From positions 696 to 64,695 of the forward strand of contig JAHFTX010000006.1 of assembly GCA_023265395.1 (NCBI GenBank): a stretch of DNA of 64,000 bases, in the 5' to 3' direction. The stretch is from Thermoplasmata archaeon. Its GTDB lineage: Archaea; Thermoplasmatota; DTKX01; JAHFTX01. Shown here one piece after another: positions 9,820 to 17,300 of the stretch; within the stretch, counting starts at the first letter, position 1; every line of letters starts with the position of its first letter. Position numbers and translations under genes: made by a program. The notes under the pieces are model-generated. The model ran no database searches. It was not told the DNA's origin and saw nothing but the letters and a program-made list of their open reading frames with translations.

Positions 9820-10659
9820 ATGGTCCCAAATCATCCGATTGATGACCTGCTCTCCGACGAGGAGACCCTCGACTTCTCGGTCGATGTCGGCCAGTGGGAT
9901 CTCCTCGAGCAGACCACGACACCGATCGCGTTGCTCGAGGCTGGGCATTTCGTCCGCTTGAGCACGGCGTGGGAACCCCTGCTCGGCCACACCCGTGCCC
10001 AGCTGCAAGGGGGGAATCTGTTGGAACTGGTCCACCAGGACGATGAACAGCGGGTGCGCGTCGAACTCTCCGCGCTGCGAGACGGGGAACCCCGTGAGGT
10101 ACGGATGCGGCTCCGCACTGCCGAGCGCGGGTGGCGCACACTTCTTCTGACCTGCTCGCCCCTTGCCGCGGGTGGGATGGTGTACGTCGTCGCCTCGGAC
10201 GTCACCGACCAGCCGCGCCCTGCCCCGCACTCCGCTGTTCCGCCGGAACCGTCACGAGCGCAACCAGCGACCGGCCGCCAGGGGCACCCGCAAGATGTTG
10301 GCGCCACGGACAAGGTCGCCATCGCCATCAGCGCTGCCTTGGCCGATCCCCAGTGCGTCGCCATCCTCGCAGCCTGCCGCAGTGAATCGCTGAGCGTGCC
10401 TGCACTCACCGACCGCTTGGCGTTGCCCGCGGCAAGCCTCTACCGCAAGATCGAATCGTTGATCGCCCTGGGGTTCCTCGAGGACCTGGGCAAGGCCGTC
10501 AGCCACCGTGGCCGCCGAGTCCACCTCTATCGCTCGCGCGTCGATGTCGCGAAGGTCCATTTCGAGGGATCGCAGGTCCACATCAGCGTCCGCCTGCGTC
10601 CATACCGGGACGATGACTTCGGCACCGTCGAAGAACAGTCGTACCGCCGCGACCTCTGA
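9820..10659 (+). CDS. PAS-domain plus winged-HTH transcriptional regulator
   Basis: TPIALLEAGHFVRLSTAWEPLLGHTRAQLQGGNLLELVHQDDEQRV is PAS-like; C-term ADPQCVAILAACRSESLSVPALTDRLALPAASLYRKIESLIALGFLED is HTH. ATG at 9820 preferred over ORF track 9538. Confidence 0.78.
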   Translation: MVPNHPIDDLLSDEETLDFSVDVGQWDLLEQTTTPIALLEAGHFVRLSTAWEPLLGHTRAQLQGGNLLELVHQDDEQRVRVELSALRDGEPREVRMRLRTAERGWRTLLLTCSPLAAGGMVYVVASDVTDQPRPAPHSAVPPEPSRAQPATGRQGHPQDVGATDKVAIAISAALADPQCVAILAACRSESLSVPALTDRLALPAASLYRKIESLIALGFLEDLGKAVSHRGRRVHLYRSRVDVAKVHFEGSQVHISVRLRPYRDDDFGTVEEQSYRRDL

Positions 10660-10750
10660 CGTCCTCTCCGCTGCGGGACAGATGATTCGCCGCACTGGGC
10701 GTCCGTGGGGCCGTGGCGTTTGCACATGGGCCTGCAGAACCTTCATTAAG

Positions 10751-10769
10751 TACAACCGGCTACATTGTA
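10751..10769. promoter_or_regulatory. Inverted repeat TACAA-N9-TTGTA just upstream of the toxin-antitoxin operon
   Basis: TACAACCGGCTACATTGTA immediately before ATG 10773; candidate autoregulatory operator. Confidence 0.4.
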
Positions 10770-10772
10770 TCC

Positions 10773-11084
10773 ATGGACAGCATCCAGATTCGGCTGCCCC
10801 CGGCGGAGCTGAAGGAGCTCACGCGGTTGCAGGCCGAGTTCAAGCGAAGCAGGTCCGAGGTGACCCGTCGGGCGCTGGCGGCAGGGGTGCGAGTCTTGCG
10901 GATGGAGCTCGCGTTGGAGCGGTATGCTCGGGAGGAGATCTCGCTCTCGCGGGCGGCCGAATTCGCCGGTGTGTCCATCGCCCAGATGGCGGACGCCGCT
11001 GCGGGGCGCGGAATACCATACTTCCGATACCACCCATCGGACCTTGAACAGGATATCCTCCGGGTCCGGGGGCACATCGAGTGA
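10773..11084 (+). CDS. UPF0175/RHH-type antitoxin-like protein
   Basis: MDSIQIRLPPAELKELTRLQAEFKRSRSEVTRRALAAGVRVLRMELALERYAREEISLSRAAEFAGVSIAQMADAAAGRGIPYF; overlaps the PIN gene by 4 nt. Confidence 0.78.
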   Translation: MDSIQIRLPPAELKELTRLQAEFKRSRSEVTRRALAAGVRVLRMELALERYAREEISLSRAAEFAGVSIAQMADAAAGRGIPYFRYHPSDLEQDILRVRGHIE

Positions 11085-11593
11085 GGGTCCTTGCTGACGC
11101 CTCATCCGTCATCGCGATGGCACGGGCAGGGAAGCTCACTCTACTTCGTGCCGTCGTCCAGGAGCTAGTGATCACCACCATCGTCCGCGACGAACTCCTT
11201 GATCATGAGGATCAGACGAGCGCCGCGATTCACGAAGCGCTGAAAGACTGGATCAGGGTGTGCCGGGGTCCCCCCCCGTCCGAAGCCTATCTCCGTCTTG
11301 GTCTTGGCTTGGGGGAAGCGTCTACGGTGGCCTTCGCCCGCAACGGGGACACGCTGATCATCGATGACAAGCAGGGACGGGCGCTCGCCCATCAGCTGGG
11401 GAAGCGCTCCACGGGATTGCTCGGCCTCCTTGCAGAAGTCGTCCGCCTCCAACGAATCACGTCCGCCGAAGCCACCGAGACGATCGGAGCACTCGAGCAG
11501 GCTGGTTTCTGGATGGCTCCCAGCGTTCGGAAGAAGGCCCTGGATGCCGTTCAAGAGGCATCGAGACAATCAGCAGCACCTCGGGGCGGATGA
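11081..11593 (+). CDS. PIN-domain (DUF3368-like) toxin
   Basis: MRVLADASSVIAMARAGKLTLL...LGLGEASTVAFARNGDTLIIDDKQGRALAHQLG; PIN acidic residues. Confidence 0.82.
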   Translation: MRVLADASSVIAMARAGKLTLLRAVVQELVITTIVRDELLDHEDQTSAAIHEALKDWIRVCRGPPPSEAYLRLGLGLGEASTVAFARNGDTLIIDDKQGRALAHQLGKRSTGLLGLLAEVVRLQRITSAEATETIGALEQAGFWMAPSVRKKALDAVQEASRQSAAPRGG

Positions 11594-11680
11594 GCGAAAA
11601 CGGGTGCCGAGGGGAAGACCCGAACCCTTAAGCGCGCCACTCTCCGTGCCCGACGAGCGGCGCGACTGCGCAGGTGTGCG

Positions 11681-12784
11681 ATGGTGGACCAACCTGGCGC
11701 GATTCCCCTCTCGCGCGTGGTAGTCGACGCCTCGATCCGTCAGGCTGTCGACCGGGTGCTCGCCTCGGGCACCTTCATCAATGGCCCTGAGGTCGTCGCC
11801 TTCGAGAAGGAGTTCGCCGAGTTCTGCGGCAGTGACCTGGGCGTCGCGACCTCCAACGGCACCACGGCGATCATCCTCGCCCTCCAAGCGCTCGGGGTCG
11901 GCCCTGGCGATGAAGTCTTGTGCCCATCCCATTCCTTCATCGCTACCGCGACCCCCGTGTCGCTGCTGGGGGCCACCCCCGTCTTCGTCGATATCGACGA
12001 CGAGACGATGACCATCGACCCGTCGGCTGCGGCGGCATTGGTGACCGACAAGACCGTCGGCATCATCGCCGTGCACCTCTACGGCCAGCCTGCCGACCTC
12101 GATCCGCTTCAGGAACTGGCGGAGGAGCGTGGGCTCTTCGTCCTCGAGGACGCCTGCCAGGCCCACGGGGCGACCTACAAGGGGCGCACCGTCGGCTCGC
12201 TGGCCGACATCGCCTGCTTCTCCTTCTACCCCTCCAAGAACCTCACCGTCGGCGGTGATGGTGGGATGATCGTCTCCGACCGAGACGAGCTGATCGACGC
12301 CGCGCGGGCCCTACGCAACCACGGTCGCGCCCCCGGCGACAAGTACCGCCATACCCGACTCGGCTCCAACTCCCGCTTGAGCGAGATCCAGGCTGCGATC
12401 GGTCGCGCCGGGTTGTCCCATCTGCCAAAGTGGAGCAAACAGCGCCAGGCGATCGCGGCGCGCTATAGCAAGGCGCTCGCGGGCCATGCGCAGGTGCGCC
12501 CACCGACCGCGGCGGCGTACGCGGGCCATGTCTACCACATGTACGTCGTCCGATCCTCACGGCGCGAATCACTGCAGTCGCACCTGATGCAGCGCAAGAT
12601 CGCCACCGGCATCCACTACCCGATCCCGATCCACCAGCAACCCATCTACGTCGACACCCCACCGCGAGCTCCGCTCCCGCGCACCGAGGCCACGGCGCGG
12701 CAGGTGCTCTCGCTGCCGATGTTCCCCGAGCTGAGCGACAGCGACGTCGCCACCGTTTGCGAAGGGCTGAGTACCTTCTCCTGA
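11681..12784 (+). CDS. DegT/DnrJ/EryC1 family PLP-dependent aminotransferase (WbpE-like)
   Basis: GPEVVAFEKEFAEFCGSDLGVATSNGTTAIILAL; FSFYPSKNLTVGGDGGMIVS. Confidence 0.92.
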   Translation: MVDQPGAIPLSRVVVDASIRQAVDRVLASGTFINGPEVVAFEKEFAEFCGSDLGVATSNGTTAIILALQALGVGPGDEVLCPSHSFIATATPVSLLGATPVFVDIDDETMTIDPSAAAALVTDKTVGIIAVHLYGQPADLDPLQELAEERGLFVLEDACQAHGATYKGRTVGSLADIACFSFYPSKNLTVGGDGGMIVSDRDELIDAARALRNHGRAPGDKYRHTRLGSNSRLSEIQAAIGRAGLSHLPKWSKQRQAIAARYSKALAGHAQVRPPTAAAYAGHVYHMYVVRSSRRESLQSHLMQRKIATGIHYPIPIHQQPIYVDTPPRAPLPRTEATARQVLSLPMFPELSDSDVATVCEGLSTFS

Positions 12785-12792
12785 GGTGCTCG

Positions 12793-13791
12793 ATGGTCGG
12801 CGTCGCGGTGGTGGGCACAGGCTACTGGGGCAAGAACCACGTCCGGGTCTGGCGCGAGATGCTCGCCGAGGGGCGTATCGATCGCCTGGTGGTGTGTGAC
12901 ATCGACCCCGGTCGCGCGCAGAAGTTTGCCCGGATGTTCGACATCGAGGCTATCACCGACTACCGCACGCTCCTGCGGGACGAGGGAATCGACTGTCTCT
13001 CCATCGTCACCCCCTCGCAGACCCACGCGCAGCTGGCGACCGAGTGCATGCGCGCGGGCAAGGACGTTCTCGTCGAGAAGCCGATGACGATGGACTCCAC
13101 CCACGCGGAGCAGATGGTCGCCGTGGCCGCTGAGACCAAGGCGGTGCTGATGGTCGGTCACATATTCCGCTACCATCCTGCGGTCCAGGAGCTGACGCGG
13201 CGGATCAAGCGCCGCGACCTAGGGGACCTCTTCTACCTCCATACCAACCGGCTGGCGTACAGCGCCCCGCGCCGCGACATGGGTGTGCTCTGGGCGCTGG
13301 GCATCCACGAGGTCGATATCTACTGTGACCTGATGGGCGTGCACTACCCCAACGCCCTGAGGGCGCAGTGGGGGTGTCACGTGCTGCCGGGCATCGACGA
13401 CCACGCGCTCCTGACCCTCGAGTTTGGGGGAGACACCCAGGGGACGGCGGTCGAGAGCTGGCTCTCACCGGGCAACGCCAAGCAGCGCGACCTGCTGGTG
13501 GTCGGCAAGCGCATGAGCGCCCGCGTCGACTACCTCAAGCCCAACCATCTGCAGCTCTTCGATGTCTCGGTCAGCGAGGTCGAGGAGGCCGGCGGGGGGT
13601 CGCACCTGCAGCTCGACGACGAGGGGAGCCATACCATCACCACCCCCTACAGCGAGCCGCTGCGCAACGAGCTGGACCACTTCCTGCGCTGCCACAAGGA
13701 GCGCGACCGCCCCATCACCGACGGCGCCACTGGGCTGCGGGCGGTCCGCATGATCGAGGCGGTCTTGGCACACAAGGGCACGGTGGGGTAG
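12793..13791 (+). CDS. Gfo/Idh/MocA family oxidoreductase (WbpB-like)
   Basis: MVGVAVVGTGYWGKNHVRVWREML; EKPMTMDSTHAEQM; HIFRYHPAVQEL. Confidence 0.92.
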   Translation: MVGVAVVGTGYWGKNHVRVWREMLAEGRIDRLVVCDIDPGRAQKFARMFDIEAITDYRTLLRDEGIDCLSIVTPSQTHAQLATECMRAGKDVLVEKPMTMDSTHAEQMVAVAAETKAVLMVGHIFRYHPAVQELTRRIKRRDLGDLFYLHTNRLAYSAPRRDMGVLWALGIHEVDIYCDLMGVHYPNALRAQWGCHVLPGIDDHALLTLEFGGDTQGTAVESWLSPGNAKQRDLLVVGKRMSARVDYLKPNHLQLFDVSVSEVEEAGGGSHLQLDDEGSHTITTPYSEPLRNELDHFLRCHKERDRPITDGATGLRAVRMIEAVLAHKGTVG

Positions 13792-13793
13792 CG

Positions 13794-14282
13794 ATGGCCG
13801 AGGAGCCTGCCCCCGGTGCGATCCAGCGCGATGGGGTGCCCTACGGTCCCAACGTCGGCGACGGGACACGCATCTGGCACCATCACAACGTCTATCGCGC
13901 CGCGAAGATCGGGCGCGAATGCAACATCGGCTCCTTCTGCGAGATCCGTCACCGCGTGACCATCGGCGATCGGGTGCGCATCCAGGCCTTCACCTTCGTC
14001 TGCGAGGAGGTCACCATCGAGGATGACGTCTTCATCGGACCGCATGTCTGCTTCACCAACGACAAGCTTCCGCCCTCCAAGGGAACGGCCTGGCAGCCGA
14101 CACTGGTCAAGGCGGGAGCGGCCATCGGTGCCGGTGCCGTCATCCTGCCGGGGGTGACGATCGGCGCGGGTGCGCTAGTCGGTGCTGGTGCCGTCGTCAC
14201 CAAGGACGTCCCCGCCGGCACAGTCGTCGTGGGCAACCCCGCGCAAGTGGTCGGACCTCGTCCTCCAGCGACTGAGGCGTAG
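13794..14282 (+). CDS. Left-handed beta-helix N-acetyltransferase (WbpD-like)
   Basis: Hexapeptide repeats: IGRECNIGSFCEIRHRVTIGDRVRIQ...AAIGAGAVILPGVTIGAGALVGAGAVVTKDVPAGTVVVGNPA. Confidence 0.92.
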   Translation: MAEEPAPGAIQRDGVPYGPNVGDGTRIWHHHNVYRAAKIGRECNIGSFCEIRHRVTIGDRVRIQAFTFVCEEVTIEDDVFIGPHVCFTNDKLPPSKGTAWQPTLVKAGAAIGAGAVILPGVTIGAGALVGAGAVVTKDVPAGTVVVGNPAQVVGPRPPATEA

Positions 14283-14304
14283 TGCCCCCCCTTTTTGCCG
14301 TTCG

Positions 14305-17300
14305 ATGAGTGATGCCCTGAAGGAACGCTTAAGCAACGCCTCGACTCGTGCATCAGGGTCGCTGTCGTGGCGCGGGGCGTGGCAGATGCGTCTTGGCACC
14401 GTCTCGGTCCGCTCCGGACAGGTCGTCGGGCTGGTCCTGCTGCTCCTCACCGCGGGGGTGCCGTTGCCCGGCAGCGATGGCTCGCTCAGTGGGGGGGCGT
14501 CGAGCAACCTCTTCGGCTCTCTAGGGTCGTATGTCCTCAACGGCAACACCAGCGCGGGCTGGGCAGGCTGGAGCGTCGCCCCGATAGGTGACTTCGATGG
14601 CGATGGCTACGACGACTTTGCGGTGGGCGCTCCTGGGGATCTGGATGGGTTCGCTCTGGCCGCTCCCGGCCACGTCGAAATCGTCTTTGGACGCGGGGCG
14701 CCAATGGAGACGCCGCAGATCCTCCAACAAGCAGCCGCCGCCGATGGTCTTCGTCTGACCGGGTTGCAGGACAAGGACCAGTTCGGACGGTCCCTTGCAG
14801 CGCTCGGAGACTTCGATGGTGACGGGTTCGACGATTTTGCGGTCGGGGCGCCAAATCACAAGGTAGTCCTGAAGAACGGAGCTGGACGGGTCTATGTGAT
14901 TCGCGGTGGTGATGGCGATGGCAATGGTGCAGATATCGATGCGGAAGCGGCCGACATCGACACCAACACTTTCCACTGGGATGGGTTGCACGCCGACGAC
15001 CGGGTCGGCTTTTCTGTTTCGGGGGCCGGGGACGTCACCCGTGATGGCAGGGGCGAGCTGCTGGTGGGGGCGCCGGGCTACTCCACCCCTCCCGTTTCAG
15101 ACGATGCAGGAGTGGCCTACCTCATCGATGGCCAATCGTGGAACGATGGGGGGGTGGGGGACGGGGGCACTATCGATTCCGTGGTACATTCCGAATTCAG
15201 AGGCGTCGGCCTCAACGGGCACTTTGGGAACACCACGGCAGGTTGGGGTGACTACAACAAGGATGGTCTCCTCGATGTCGTCATCGGTGCTCCTGACCTC
15301 TCGCCATTGGGCACGACCCTTCCGGGCCGGATCTACGTCTATTATGGCAGCAACGATGGCTGGGGGGCGATAATCGGCGTCGGGCTCGCTGGAGACATCT
15401 TCGACGGACTGAAGAACGACCATCACTTGGGATGGTCCCTCGCCAACATCGGTGACACCGATGGCGATCAGTATGACGACCTGCTCGTGGGGATGTACGG
15501 GGTAGAGAGCGATACGTCTGACGTGATCTCGGGGGAGGATTATCTCCTCTTGGGTCAGGATAGACCTTGGAGGGGGGAGGGGCAGGACATCGGTGACGTC
15601 GCGATGCCCTCCATCATCGCCCCGCAGAACAGCCTTCACATCTTTGGTTTCCCTGTCGGCGCTGCTGGTGACCTCTCTGGGGACACCTGGGCGGACATCG
15701 CAGTAGCGGCCCTGTCCGAATACGACATCGGCTGCCTTCCGGCAGCCGCCGAACAGACCACGTATGTCCGCGCCGGGACCGACCAGCTGACGAACACGGT
15801 GCAGATGGCCAGCCTCACGCCCAGCTACAAGGAGAACTGTGTGAATCGCCCCAAGCTGGCGCCGCAATCGGTCGCGTCGGCCGGTGACTTCGATGGCGAT
15901 GGTGTCGATGAGCTGCTGCTGGGCGGCTGGTCCTCCGACGCGGCCGCTCCCAACGGGGGCGCCGCCTACCTGCTCAACCCAGGGTCCAACAGCGAACCGA
16001 GCCAGCCGAGCGACTTGAAGTTCTACGCCGACCCGGCCTACTCCATCCCCGTCAGCTGGGCTGATGTCGGGCACCGCGTCTACATCCAGCTCGATGCGAC
16101 GGACCCTGATGCCCTCAACGCCAACGTGGCACGACTGCGCGTACGTGCCGATGAGGGGGTGTGGCACACCATACGCGCCTACGAGACCGGCCACAACACC
16201 GGCCGCTATCGGACGTACCTCGACCTGCAGTCGTGGACCGACCTGCACCACCACATCATGGGCGTCGCCATCGGTCAAACGCTTCGTGTCGAGGTCGAGG
16301 CCCTCTCCAACGGAGTCGGCCATACCATATCGATCGGGCCACTGGGGCTCGGCCCGCTGCCGTGGCAGCAGGATGCGACAGAGGACCAGCCCTTCCTGCT
16401 CGGCCTGGTCGTGCAGAATGCGACTGCCCCCTTGGTGGACGCTGTGGCAGGCGCGAACTGGTTGACCTTCGATGCGAGCAACTGGACGGTCGGCGGCACA
16501 CCCGACAACGCTGCAGTCGGTGGCGTTTCGGTCAATGTCACGGTCACCGACGCCTTCGACGTCTCTGTCTTGCGCACCTACCTCATCACGGTACACAACG
16601 AACCCCCGGCAGTCATCGGCCCATTGGTCGCCCCCGATGCCGTCCAAGATGTCCCGTACTCGCTCGATCTCAACAGCACTGACGATGGCCAAGGGACGAT
16701 CACGTGGGTGATCGACCAAGGACCGGCATGGTTGTCGATCGATGGCGCGGGAAGGCTCAATGGCACGCCGAGCAACGGCGATGTCGGGATGAGCGACCTG
16801 AATGTCAGCGTCGATGACGGCAATGGCGGCATCGATACGTGGACGGCTGCTCTGACCGTGCTCAATGTCAACGACCCGCCGACGGTCCTGACCACGGTGA
16901 TGCCGGATGTCGTCGATGAGGACAGTCTGTTGCTGGTGACCCTCCAGGGAAGCGACCCGGACCTCGACGACACGGACCTGGTCTGGAACCTCAGCGGGGG
17001 GGATCCGTGGCTCTCCATCGGTCCTGAGAATGGTACGTTGACGGGGACCCCCAGCAATGCCGATGTCGGCGCCCACGAACTGAGCGTGACGTTGACCGAT
17101 CGTGGCGGAGCGACAGACACGCGTGATTGGACCTTGCAGGTACGCAACGTCAACGACCTTCCCACCTTCATCAGCAGCCCCCCATTGGGGGCCTCGGTCG
17201 GCGCCCCGTATGAGTACAAGGCGCTGGTCGAGGAGGTCGATCTCGGTGACACCGTCAACTTCTCGCTTTCGAGCCCGCCCGCTGGCATGACTGTCGACCG

